The notes beneath the pieces were generated by a model that saw nothing but the letters and a program-made list of their open reading frames with translations, was not told where the DNA came from and searched no databases. Below, in pieces: positions 26,410-34,947 of a stretch of DNA of 64,000 nucleotides. How positions within the stretch are numbered: position 1 is the first letter of the stretch; each line of letters starts with the position of its first letter. Source of the DNA: Spirochaetota bacterium (GTDB lineage: Bacteria; Spirochaetota; Spirochaetia; Treponematales; Treponemataceae); the NCBI GenBank assembly GCA_023438065.1, contig JAEXRH010000016.1:186001-250000 (forward strand), given 5' to 3'. The translations under genes and the position numbers were made by a program.

Positions 26410-28242
26410 CTAGCGCGCGAGGCGCGCGTCGACGAGACGCTCGAATTCGTTGATGCGCTCGACGAAGAGCGCTATGCCCTGACGCCAGAAATCGGGCGTC
26501 TCGATGTCGAATCCCGCGCGCGCGGTTACCGCGACGGCGTCCATGCTCCCCGTGTCATGGAGGATCTCGCGGTATTTCCCCGCGAAGGAAGGACCCTCCG
26601 CGCGATACCGGCCGTAAAGCGCGAGCGCGAAGAGCTGGCCGAACGCGTACGGGAAGTTGTAGAACGCGAGCGAGTCGGAGTAATAGTGCGTCTTCACGAG
26701 CCACATGAAGGGATGGAGCGAGCAGGGATCGAGCCCGTCGCCGTAGGTTCCCTTCTGGGCGTCCTCCATGAACGCGCAGAGTTCCTCGACGGAAAGCTCT
26801 CCCTTCTTCCGCGCCGCGAAGGTCGCGCTCTCGAAGCGGAACCGCGAAAGGATATCGACGAGGATCTGGCAGCCGTCCTGGAGGTTGAGCTCGATAAGCC
26901 CGAGTTTTTCCGCGTCGCTCGCCCGCGACATCTCGTCCTCGAAGACGACGGTCTCGGCGAATATCGACGCGGTTTCCGCGAGGGTCATCGGGTGCGACTG
27001 GAGGAGCGCGGGCTCGTCCTTGAGCACGTCCGCGTGATACGCGTGACCGAGCTCGTGCGCGAGGGTGAGGACGGAGCTGAAGGTCGAGTCGAAGTTGCAG
27101 AGGACCCTACCCTCCCTGGCCATCGGCATGTTCGTGAAATACGCGCCGCCGATCTTTCCGGCCCTCGGTTCGGCGTCGACCCATTCTCCCCCGAACGCCT
27201 TCCGCGCGAACTCGCCCATGTCGGGAGAGAACCGGGAAAAGTTTTCGGTCACGGTCGCGCGCGCTTCCTCGTACGGGCGCTTCCGCCCCGTTTCCCCGAC
27301 GGGCGCGAAAAGGTCGTAGAAGGCGCATCGATCGACGCCGAGAAGCTTCGCCTTCGCCTTGAGATAGCGCCTCCAGTGCGGGAGCGCCTCTTCCATCGCG
27401 CCGATGAGCGCGTCGAGCGATTTCCGCGTGAGGAGCCCCTGCTTCGTCGATTTCTCGAGCGCGGCGTCGAGGGCGTCGCCCTTCCAGCCGCGACGCTCGT
27501 TGAGGGAAACCGTCCAGCCCTTTATGCCGTTGAGCGCCGCCGCGACCGGGATCCCGATCGAGCGGCATATCTCGAGTTCCTTCCTGAACGCCTTCTCACG
27601 TATCGCGCGGTCCGCGTCGTGCGCGAGCGAGCGGAGATCGACGAGGGTCTTTCGCTCTCCCGTCGCCTCGTCCCAAAGGCAATCTGCGGTCGAGGTCATC
27701 TGCTCCTGGAGTCTCCCCCAGGCGGAACTTCCCGAACGCGCGAGATCGGCCGCGACGCTTTCCTCCGCGGGCGACATCTGCCTCGTCTGCCAGAAAAGAT
27801 CGTTCTCGAGAGAGAACCGGTAACGCGCGAGATCGGGTTCCTCGTCGATGAGCGAACGCACGGCGTCCGCGCGTTCCGCGATCGCGTTGAGATACCGCGC
27901 GTGAATGGCGCTGAAGGGCACGCAGATCTCCTCGATCGCGTTGAGCTCGGCGATCGCCCGTTTCGCGGTCGTGTCGGTCGAGTAGATCGCGTAGCCGTAA
28001 GAAGTCAGCGTCTCGGAAAGCTCGGCCGCGCGGTTCTGGAGCGCGATCGTGTCCTTGAGCCACCGAGCGAAATCGCCCGATCCCGCGGGCGGAACCGCGT
28101 CGACGTGGCGCGCGAGGTCGACCGCGATCGATGCGAGTTCCGTCTTCGCGTCGGCGAAGGCGGGAGAGTCGAAACCGGCGAATATCGAGTCGAGCCTCCA
28201 GCGCGGGAGGCCCGAGGCCGTTCCTTCACGTTGCTCAGGCAT
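26410..28242 (-). CDS. pepF: Oligoendopeptidase F (M3 family)
   Basis: 610 residues. Zinc motif HELGH in LTLAHELGHAYH, with the third ligand Glu in MTLAETASIFAETV. The N-terminal PepF/M3 helical domain and the C-terminal YYSDSLAFYNFPYAFGQLFALALY are typical of bacterial PepF. It cleaves short peptides in the cytoplasm. Its ATG overlaps the end of iorA by 8 nt and iorB follows 34 bp after it, so peptide breakdown and aryl-pyruvate oxidation are co-expressed. This supports peptide fermentation as an energy route. Confidence 0.93.
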   Translation of the reverse strand: MPEQREGTASGLPRWRLDSIFAGFDSPAFADAKTELASIAVDLARHVDAVPPAGSGDFARWLKDTIALQNRAAELSETLTSYGYAIYSTDTTAKRAIAELNAIEEICVPFSAIHARYLNAIAERADAVRSLIDEEPDLARYRFSLENDLFWQTRQMSPAEESVAADLARSGSSAWGRLQEQMTSTADCLWDEATGERKTLVDLRSLAHDADRAIREKAFRKELEICRSIGIPVAAALNGIKGWTVSLNERRGWKGDALDAALEKSTKQGLLTRKSLDALIGAMEEALPHWRRYLKAKAKLLGVDRCAFYDLFAPVGETGRKRPYEEARATVTENFSRFSPDMGEFARKAFGGEWVDAEPRAGKIGGAYFTNMPMAREGRVLCNFDSTFSSVLTLAHELGHAYHADVLKDEPALLQSHPMTLAETASIFAETVVFEDEMSRASDAEKLGLIELNLQDGCQILVDILSRFRFESATFAARKKGELSVEELCAFMEDAQKGTYGDGLDPCSLHPFMWLVKTHYYSDSLAFYNFPYAFGQLFALALYGRYRAEGPSFAGKYREILHDTGSMDAVAVTARAGFDIETPDFWRQGIALFVERINEFERLVDARLAR

Positions 28243-29890
28243 TTTTCGTCGCTTCCTTTTTCTTCCGGAGCCGTATGCCCTCGAGGCACTCGCGGACGAG
28301 TATGATGACCGAGAGCCCGCGGTACTCCGCCTCCTCCATGAGGATGGCGGCGTTCGCCTCGACGAGGCCCGGTTTCGCCTCGATGACGCGAAGGTGCGCG
28401 GGATCGACGCCGATGCCGAGGACCGCCTTCTCGAGCTGGCTCGAGGGCAGCATCGTCGGCTGACAGCCGGTCATCGCGACGATCGAGTTGTCGAGGATGA
28501 TGACGGTCATCGGGGTGTTGGTCGAGACCGCGTCCACGAGCCCGGTAAGACCCGAGTGGAGGAAGGTCGAGTCGCCGATGACGCCGAACGCGTACTTGTA
28601 GCCAGCCTCGGCGGCACCTCTCGCCATGCCGATCGAGGCGCCCATGCAAACGATGGTCTCGATCGCGTTGAGCGGGGCAGTCGCGCCGAGCGCGTAGCAG
28701 CCGATGTCGGCGGTGACGACCGTGGAAACCTTCCCTTCCTTCTCGTTGAGCCGCTCGCAGGCGAGCTTGAGCGAGGAGTAGGAGTCGTGATGCGGGCAGC
28801 CCTTGCAGAGCTGCGGGGGGCGGCCGGGAAGCGCCGGCATGTCGAATCCGTCCGCGACGGACTTTCTCGGCGCGAGGCCGAGGGCCTTGCGCACGTTGTC
28901 CGGATTGAGCTCGCCCGCCCGCGGGAGAAGGCCGTTGAGCTTGCCCGCGATCCGGGTCCTCGTCGGGAGGAATCCGCGAAGCTGTTTTTCGAGAAAGGGC
29001 ATCCCCTCCTCGATCACGAGAACGGTCTCCGCCGAGTCGGCGATCTGCCTGATGAGATCGGCGGGGTACGGCATGGCCGCGAGATGAAGGACCGACGGAA
29101 GCCCCTTGTCGCCCGACGCGGCGGCGAGATCGGCGAGGTTCTCCTCGTAGTAGTTTCGCCCGAGCCCGCTCGTGATGACGGCGATGTCCTTGCGCTTCGG
29201 GTTGAGCGTGATCCGGTTCCTCGTGTAAAGCGACGACCACTCGACGAGCGCGGCCTGTTTCCCGATCATCTTGTCGTAGTTCTTCCGCGCGAGCGCGGGA
29301 AGGAGCATCCAGTCCGCGGCGGCGCCCTTCTCGAGCGCGTTTTCCTTGCGGATCTTTTCGGAAGCGTGGACGACCGCGCGGGAGTGCGCGAGGCGCGTGA
29401 CCATCCGCATGATGACCGGCACGCGGAACTTCTCGGATATCTCGAAGGCCTCGCCGACCATCTCGTAGGCTTCCTGCTGGTTCGTCGGCTCGAAGAGCGG
29501 GACCATCGCGAAGTCGGCGTAGTATCTCGTGTCCTGCTCGCCCTGGCTCGAGTGCATGGAGGGATCGTCGGCGACGACGCAGACGAGGCCGCCCTTGATC
29601 TGGCACAGCGACGAGTTCATGAACGGGTCAGCCGCGACGTTGAGCCCGACGTGCTTCATCGTCACGATCGATCGTTTGCCCGCGAATGACACGCCGAGCG
29701 CGGTCTCGTACGCGGTCTTCTCGTTCGCGCACCACTGCGCGACGGGGGCTCCCGCCTTCTCGAAGTTGTCGACGAGATACTCGAGGATCTCGGTCGAGGG
29801 CGTGCCCGGATACCCGAAGCAGCCCGAAACTCCCGCATGAATCGCTCCGAGCGCGAGCGCCTCGTCTCCCAAAAGAACCAATTCCTTCAT
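28235..29890 (-). CDS. iorA: Indolepyruvate:ferredoxin oxidoreductase alpha subunit lacking the ferredoxin domain
   Basis: 551 residues. Pyrimidine-binding part (GCFGYPGTPSTEILEYLV, ANEKTAYETALGVSFAG), the CKGCPHHDSY motif, and the thiamine diphosphate site (GVIGDSTFLHSGLTGLVDA) are all present. Typical IorA proteins continue into a C-terminal ferredoxin with two CxxCxxCxxxCP motifs. Here the frame ends at CLEGIRLRKKKEATKNA, where that domain would start, so both [4Fe-4S] clusters are absent. Electrons must reach ferredoxin by another route. First gene of the operon. Confidence 0.93.
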   Translation of the reverse strand: MKELVLLGDEALALGAIHAGVSGCFGYPGTPSTEILEYLVDNFEKAGAPVAQWCANEKTAYETALGVSFAGKRSIVTMKHVGLNVAADPFMNSSLCQIKGGLVCVVADDPSMHSSQGEQDTRYYADFAMVPLFEPTNQQEAYEMVGEAFEISEKFRVPVIMRMVTRLAHSRAVVHASEKIRKENALEKGAAADWMLLPALARKNYDKMIGKQAALVEWSSLYTRNRITLNPKRKDIAVITSGLGRNYYEENLADLAAASGDKGLPSVLHLAAMPYPADLIRQIADSAETVLVIEEGMPFLEKQLRGFLPTRTRIAGKLNGLLPRAGELNPDNVRKALGLAPRKSVADGFDMPALPGRPPQLCKGCPHHDSYSSLKLACERLNEKEGKVSTVVTADIGCYALGATAPLNAIETIVCMGASIGMARGAAEAGYKYAFGVIGDSTFLHSGLTGLVDAVSTNTPMTVIILDNSIVAMTGCQPTMLPSSQLEKAVLGIGVDPAHLRVIEAKPGLVEANAAILMEEAEYRGLSVIILVRECLEGIRLRKKKEATKNA

Positions 29891-30035
29891 AAAAAAAACC
29901 TCTTACCGTGAAATACCGGATGCCGGATCGCCCTTATTGCCCCGGTCAGGGGCGGTTCGGACGCCGGCATCGGAAAAAAATACTCTGTCGTCGCGCGGGG
30001 AATTCGGTCCCGCGCGATAAAGGCACGACGCGCGA

Positions 30036-31496
30036 TCAGTCCGCGAAGGCCTTCGCGATCCGCGACTCGTCTACCTTCGGGGTGAGAAGGCTCACGACGG
30101 GCACGACGAAAAAGGGCACGAGCATCGCGATGCTCGACGCGAGGGGCGACTGCTTCGGGCCGAGCACGAAGAACATCGCGACCGCCGTTCCCGCGCCCGC
30201 GAAGAGTCCCGAGTAGGCGCCGGCCTTCGTGACGCGCTTCCAGAAGATCCCGAGGATATACGGCGCCATGAACGCGCCCGAGAGCACTCCCCACGAGAGG
30301 GACATGAGCGTGACGATGAAGCCAATCTGGAACTTCGAGATCGCGAACGAGCAGATGACGAACACGCCCGAGAGGACGCGGATCATGATGAGCGAGGTTT
30401 TCTCGCTGACGTTCGGCCTGAGGTATCCCTTGTAGAGGTCGATCGTGATCGCCGAGGACGATACGAGCACGAGCGACGAGAGGGTCGACATCGAGGCCGA
30501 GAGGACGAGGAGCATGATGACCGCGAGGAGCGCCTCGGGGAGATGGGCCGTCAGGAGCGTCGGGACGATGAGGTCGTAGTTGACCTTGCCGTTCGCGAGC
30601 TTCGGCACGGTATCGGGATCGAAGAACACGTGGCCGAGGGCGCCGGTCGTGTAGGCGGTCACGCCGATGACGAAGGCGAAGATCGCGGTGATGATCGCCG
30701 CGCGCTTGATCATGCCCGTATCCTTGATCGAGTAGAACTTCTGCACCATCTGCGGTAGGCCCCAGGTACCGAAGCTCGTCATGAAGATGAGCGAGCCTAT
30801 CGTGAGCCACGAGGGCCGCGACCCGACGGGTATGTGCTCGTTATAGCGGGTCGCGATCGTCGTGAACGCCTCGACGGGCCCGCCCGCCTTGAACACGAGG
30901 ACGCACGCCATCGCGATCGCGCCGGCGAGCATCACGAAACCCTGGATGAAGTCGGTCATCGTGACGGCGAAGTAACCGCCGAGCACGAGGTAGAGCCCGG
31001 TGATCCCGACGAGCACGATGAGCGCGAAATCGTAGGAGATGTTGAAGGTGGATTCGAAAAGGTGCCCGAGTCCCTTGAACACGGACGCGGAGTACGGAAG
31101 GAGGAACACGAAGATGAGCACGGCGGCGATCATCTTGAGGTGCTCGGAGCCGTAACGGGCCTCGAGGAACTCGGGCATCGTCATGACGTCGAGGTTCTGC
31201 GTCATGCGCCGCGTCCGCTTGCCGAGCACGAGCCAGGCGAGAAGCGCGCCGAAAAGGGAGTTGCCGACGCCGATCCACAGGGCGTTGAGTCCCATGTTCC
31301 AGCCCTGGCTTCCCGCGAAACCGATGAAGATGACCGCGGAGAAATAGGTAGTGCCGAAGGCGAAGGCCGACATCCAGGGACCGAGCGAGCGGCCGCCCAG
31401 GAAGAAATCGTTCAGCGTCGTGGTTTTTCGCATCCCCCACACGCCGATCGCGATCATCGCGAAAAGGAAAACCAACAGCAGAACCAGGCTATACAT
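30036..31496 (-). CDS. Sodium:solute symporter (SSS family)
   Basis: 486 residues after GAGGAGTCAATC. About 13 membrane helices with the SSS signature FLGGRSLGPWMSAFAFGTTYFSA near the N-terminus and VLSASMSTLSSLVLVSSSAITIDLYKG (the sodium-site region of helix 8). It resembles the proline/pantothenate branch. It probably imports an amino acid or carboxylate driven by the sodium gradient that the Oad pump maintains. It lies 145 bp upstream of iorA in the same direction. Confidence 0.9.
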   Translation of the reverse strand: MYSLVLLLVFLFAMIAIGVWGMRKTTTLNDFFLGGRSLGPWMSAFAFGTTYFSAVIFIGFAGSQGWNMGLNALWIGVGNSLFGALLAWLVLGKRTRRMTQNLDVMTMPEFLEARYGSEHLKMIAAVLIFVFLLPYSASVFKGLGHLFESTFNISYDFALIVLVGITGLYLVLGGYFAVTMTDFIQGFVMLAGAIAMACVLVFKAGGPVEAFTTIATRYNEHIPVGSRPSWLTIGSLIFMTSFGTWGLPQMVQKFYSIKDTGMIKRAAIITAIFAFVIGVTAYTTGALGHVFFDPDTVPKLANGKVNYDLIVPTLLTAHLPEALLAVIMLLVLSASMSTLSSLVLVSSSAITIDLYKGYLRPNVSEKTSLIMIRVLSGVFVICSFAISKFQIGFIVTLMSLSWGVLSGAFMAPYILGIFWKRVTKAGAYSGLFAGAGTAVAMFFVLGPKQSPLASSIAMLVPFFVVPVVSLLTPKVDESRIAKAFAD

Positions 31497-31566
31497 GATT
31501 GACTCCTCGTCTTTTTTCGGAATTGGAGTCCAGTATAACCCGGTTTCGGCGTTTACGGAAGGTTTT

Positions 31567-32772
31567 TCACATGTTGTAGTAGAGATCGTTCATGAGCGTG
31601 TCGGCGAGGAGCTTCTTGCGCGCGGCGTCGAGCGCGAGCGCCTCGGTCTTCCCGGTGGCGACCTGTCCCGGCGCGGTGTGGTACACCTTCGTGTCGCTCG
31701 TGAAATCCCACACGGAGATATCGGACGAAAGCGCGCACGTCCACGTGCCGTCGTCGGCCTTCGTGAGACTCGTCACGCGAACGGTGCCGTAGATGAAGCG
31801 CTGGACGCCCGTGCCGAACTGGGACTTCGCGGCCTTGAGAAGCACGGCCTCGTCGCCCGCGGCGAGCTGACTCGGGAAGTCGGCCATGCCGATCCTCCTG
31901 AATCCTTTCGGGACGAGGGGCTGAAGGAGCATCGTCGCGGAGACGTTGTTATACATGACGGGCTTCCCGGCGGAATCGTAGTCCAGGATCGAGATGACGG
32001 TGGAAAGCGCGCGAGCGCCCGACACGACGCCGTGCGTAAGGCTCGAGGCGAGCTGGCCCCGGTTTTGCCGGGCCAGGATGGACTCGCGCATGACGGGGTC
32101 GGTCGATGAAAGGGCCGCCGCCACGGTGACCGTGCCCTTTCCCGTTCGCTCGGGGGCAGGCGCCGAGAACGTAACCGTCCCGTCGACGCCCGACACGCGG
32201 CGATCGTTGAGGGTCACGCGCTCGCCCGATTCGCCCGAACCGGGATAGAACACCGTGCAGGGGAACGAGGGAAACGGCTTCTTGCCGGCCGGTCCCGCGA
32301 GGCTCACGCGCGCGACGAAATCGCGCTTGAACGCGACGCCCACGGTCGTGTCCGGAGGGACCGTCACGGCGTCGAAGGATATCGCGTCGAGGGCCCTGTC
32401 CATCCTCGCGCGAAGGGACGCGAGACGATCGGACGCGGAAGGAACCGCGGCGAGAAGTTCCGCCGCGGAATCGAACGCCGCGAGCGCGGCCTGATAGTCG
32501 GGGATCCCGAGCGCGGCGTCCATGTCGCCCTCGTATACGGTGGCCCGCGCGATGGCCTCCTCGGCCTTCACGCGCTTGAGGCCCATCGGGGCCGCGGCCT
32601 TGGCCGGCTTCGGGGAATCCCCGTTATCCTCGGCGGCGCCGGCGCCGAATTTCACGAGCGACACCGCGCCGGAAGCGGAGGCAAGGGGAGTCGCCGACGA
32701 TACTGCCTGGGTGGTTTTACACGCGGATAGCGCAAAACAGCACGCGATGAACGCGATACAGATACGATGCAT
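31567..32772 (-). CDS. Hypothetical lipoprotein
   Basis: 401 residues after TTAGAGGTATTCT. MHRICIAFIACCFALSAC is a lipoprotein signal with the lipobox SAC. The mature part starts with a disordered Ala/Ser/Pro stretch, then a helical, TPR-like segment (AAFDSAAELLAAVPSASDRLASL), then beta-rich material with no domain that I recognise. Probably a surface or periplasmic lipoprotein of spirochaete type. A promoter with TGGACT-17-TATCAT precedes it. Confidence 0.7.
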   Translation of the reverse strand: MHRICIAFIACCFALSACKTTQAVSSATPLASASGAVSLVKFGAGAAEDNGDSPKPAKAAAPMGLKRVKAEEAIARATVYEGDMDAALGIPDYQAALAAFDSAAELLAAVPSASDRLASLRARMDRALDAISFDAVTVPPDTTVGVAFKRDFVARVSLAGPAGKKPFPSFPCTVFYPGSGESGERVTLNDRRVSGVDGTVTFSAPAPERTGKGTVTVAAALSSTDPVMRESILARQNRGQLASSLTHGVVSGARALSTVISILDYDSAGKPVMYNNVSATMLLQPLVPKGFRRIGMADFPSQLAAGDEAVLLKAAKSQFGTGVQRFIYGTVRVTSLTKADDGTWTCALSSDISVWDFTSDTKVYHTAPGQVATGKTEALALDAARKKLLADTLMNDLYYNM

Positions 32773-32803
32773 AGAATACCTCTAAACTTTAAGAATTGAT
32801 CCT

Positions 32804-32832
32804 ATGATAGCACGGAAACTCCATTCAGTCCA
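32804..32832 (-). promoter_or_regulatory. Promoter of the hypothetical lipoprotein gene
   Basis: Minus strand TGGACT (32827-32832), 17 bp, TATCAT (32804-32809). It is back-to-back with the alr promoter 20 bp away. Confidence 0.5.
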
Positions 32833-32852
32833 GTTTTGACCCGGGCTTCTTC

Positions 32853-32881
32853 TTGCTAAGGACAATTCAACGGGGTACAAT
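32853..32881 (+). promoter_or_regulatory. alr promoter, leaderless layout
   Basis: TTGCTA (32853-32858), 17 bp, TACAAT (32876-32881), then 5 nt (ACCGT) to the ATG at 32887. Confidence 0.68.
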
Positions 32882-32886
32882 ACCGT

Positions 32887-34023
32887 ATGCGCGCAACGAG
32901 GGCAATCATTCATCTCGAGAATTTACGGTTCAATATCGCCGAGATCCGGAAAAAACTGGCCCCGGACACGAAGATATGCGTCCCGGTCAAGGCAGACGCG
33001 TACGGGCACGGGGCGCTCAAGATCGCGGTCGCGGCGATACGCTCGGGAGCGACCCATCTTGCCGTCGCCACGGCGCAAGAAGGCATCGACCTCAGGGACG
33101 CGGGCATCGTCGCCCCGATACTCTCCCTGAGTCCGCCCATCCCCGAGGAAATACCGTCCATCATAGAAAACGACATCGTTCCCTTCGTCTTCGACGAGGA
33201 ATACCTCGACGAGCTTTCCCGTCACGCGGCGAGGATGAACCACGTCGCGCCCGTGCACCTCAAGATCGACACCGGCATGGGACGGATCGGATGCGCGACC
33301 GCCGACGCGACCGCGCTCGCGCGGAAAATCGCCCGAGACCGGCACCTCAGGCTCGACGGGATCGCGACGCACCTTTCGGTCGCCGACTCCACCGCCGGCG
33401 ACGACATCGGCTACACCAAGGAACAGATCGCGCGTTTCTCGGCCACGGTCGACGCGATCAGGGCCGAAGGCATCGACCCGGGCATCGTCCACGCGGCGAA
33501 CTCGGGCGGCGTCGTCCTCCATCCGGAATCGCGTTTCGACATGGTCCGCCCCGGGATACTCGTGTACGGATACCTCCCCGACCCCTCGCTCACGGGACTC
33601 ATCGCGACGAAGCCCCTCATGGAGCTCGAGACGCAGGTGATAACGATGAAGAAGGTCGTGGCGGGAACGGCCGTCTCGTACGGGCGGGAGTGGGTCGCGA
33701 AGGAGGATACCTTCATCGCGACGATCCCCGTCGGCTACGCGGACGGCCTGATGCGCAGGCTCTCGCCGGGGCTTCGCGTCAGCATCGGCGACCGCGACTA
33801 CCCCGTCGTGGGGCGCATCTGCATGGATCAGTGCATGGTCGACGTCGGAGCGGATCCCTGGGTTCAGCGCTGGGATCGCGTCACGATCTTCGGGCCCGCC
33901 CCGGCGACCTCGTCGGCGGACACCCTCGCGCGCATTCTCGGCACGATACCCTACGAGATCACCTGCGCCATAAACAAGCGCGTGCCCCGCGTGTACGTCG
34001 GGGACGAGTCGAGGCACGGCTAG
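32887..34023 (+). CDS. alr: Alanine racemase
   Basis: 378 residues. PLP lysine Lys35 in VPVKADAYGHG and catalytic Tyr284 in IPVGYADGLMR are both present, as are GMGRIG and RICMDQCMVDVG. It makes D-alanine for peptidoglycan. There is no Shine-Dalgarno; the -10 ends 5 nt before the ATG, so translation is probably leaderless. It converges with the mutarotase-like gene, with 15 bp between stops. Confidence 0.95.
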   Translation: MRATRAIIHLENLRFNIAEIRKKLAPDTKICVPVKADAYGHGALKIAVAAIRSGATHLAVATAQEGIDLRDAGIVAPILSLSPPIPEEIPSIIENDIVPFVFDEEYLDELSRHAARMNHVAPVHLKIDTGMGRIGCATADATALARKIARDRHLRLDGIATHLSVADSTAGDDIGYTKEQIARFSATVDAIRAEGIDPGIVHAANSGGVVLHPESRFDMVRPGILVYGYLPDPSLTGLIATKPLMELETQVITMKKVVAGTAVSYGREWVAKEDTFIATIPVGYADGLMRRLSPGLRVSIGDRDYPVVGRICMDQCMVDVGADPWVQRWDRVTIFGPAPATSSADTLARILGTIPYEITCAINKRVPRVYVGDESRHG

Positions 34024-34038
34024 GGAGCGAAGCCTCCC

Positions 34039-34944
34039 TTACGGGCGCGTTGACGAGACGGTATATCGCCTTTTCCAGGCGACCGCGCTTCCGGGAACCA
34101 CCGAGAACGAGTGAAAGAGCTCGGGGCTGATGACCGACTTCCAGCCCCACAGGTGCGCGCCGGACGGGATGAAATCGCCCGACTCGGAAAGGCGCACGCC
34201 CTTCCCCGCGTGCTCGAGCGTCCACTTCGCGGCGAGCCCGTCGGCCTTCGCGACTCCTTCAGAAAGCCCCCCGAGGTAAAACTGCTTGCGCGTCTTCCCG
34301 ATGATCTCGACCCTCTTGCCCTCGACGAGGAGGATCCCGTCGGGATTGACCGTCTCCACGAACGAGGCGGGCTTGAGGGTCCAGGGGAATTCGAGCGAAT
34401 ACCCCGAGTCCATGCGCTTGCCGCCGACGCAGAGGAAATTGTGAACGTACTCCTCGGTCGAGATATCCCTCCGCCCCGCGTTCTCGAGCTCGTACGAGAT
34501 CTCGAAACCGTCGTCGAGGAGCGTGATCCGCTTGGTGTATCGATACGCGTATCCGTTCCGCTCGCCCGAGTCGCAGGAAAACACCGCTTCCCGGTTTCCG
34601 TTCGCGAGCGAGGCGAACTTCAGGGGCTCGAGCGCGTACTGCGTGTAGAAGAAGTAGGGCTTCTCGTCCTTCTTGAGCCATCCCGTCCCGATCTTCGGGA
34701 ACCATTCCCCGACCTTGCAGTCGTCGTACCCGACGCAGGTCTTGATCCCGAATTCGTTGTGAAGCCCGCGCCCGTAGATCGCGGGATTCCGCTGGAAGCG
34801 CGGCTTTTCCTCGCCGAGAAGCTCGATGCCCCGAAACGAGAGGGACACGACGGCGCCGTTCCAGTCGAACCGGCTTCCCCGATACACCTCGCCCGCTTTC
34901 TCGATACGCAGCTCCATGTCGTCGTTTTTCAGAATGATCGCCAT
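34039..34944 (-). CDS. Galactose mutarotase-like (aldose 1-epimerase fold) protein
   Basis: 301 residues. Beta-sandwich sequence with GRGLHNEFGIK, YEVENAGR-like SYELENAGRRDISTEEYVHNFL, and AHLWGWKSVISPELFHSFSVVPG near the C-terminus. The His and Glu arrangement resembles the galactose mutarotase superfamily, though the classic GalM catalytic pair is not certain. It probably binds a sugar. The start lies only 3 nt after the DUF4954 stop (TAAACGATG), so the two genes are coupled, which may tie it to sugar-nucleotide or polysaccharide metabolism. Confidence 0.72.
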   Translation of the reverse strand: MAIILKNDDMELRIEKAGEVYRGSRFDWNGAVVSLSFRGIELLGEEKPRFQRNPAIYGRGLHNEFGIKTCVGYDDCKVGEWFPKIGTGWLKKDEKPYFFYTQYALEPLKFASLANGNREAVFSCDSGERNGYAYRYTKRITLLDDGFEISYELENAGRRDISTEEYVHNFLCVGGKRMDSGYSLEFPWTLKPASFVETVNPDGILLVEGKRVEIIGKTRKQFYLGGLSEGVAKADGLAAKWTLEHAGKGVRLSESGDFIPSGAHLWGWKSVISPELFHSFSVVPGSAVAWKRRYTVSSTRP

Positions 34945-34947
34945 CGT

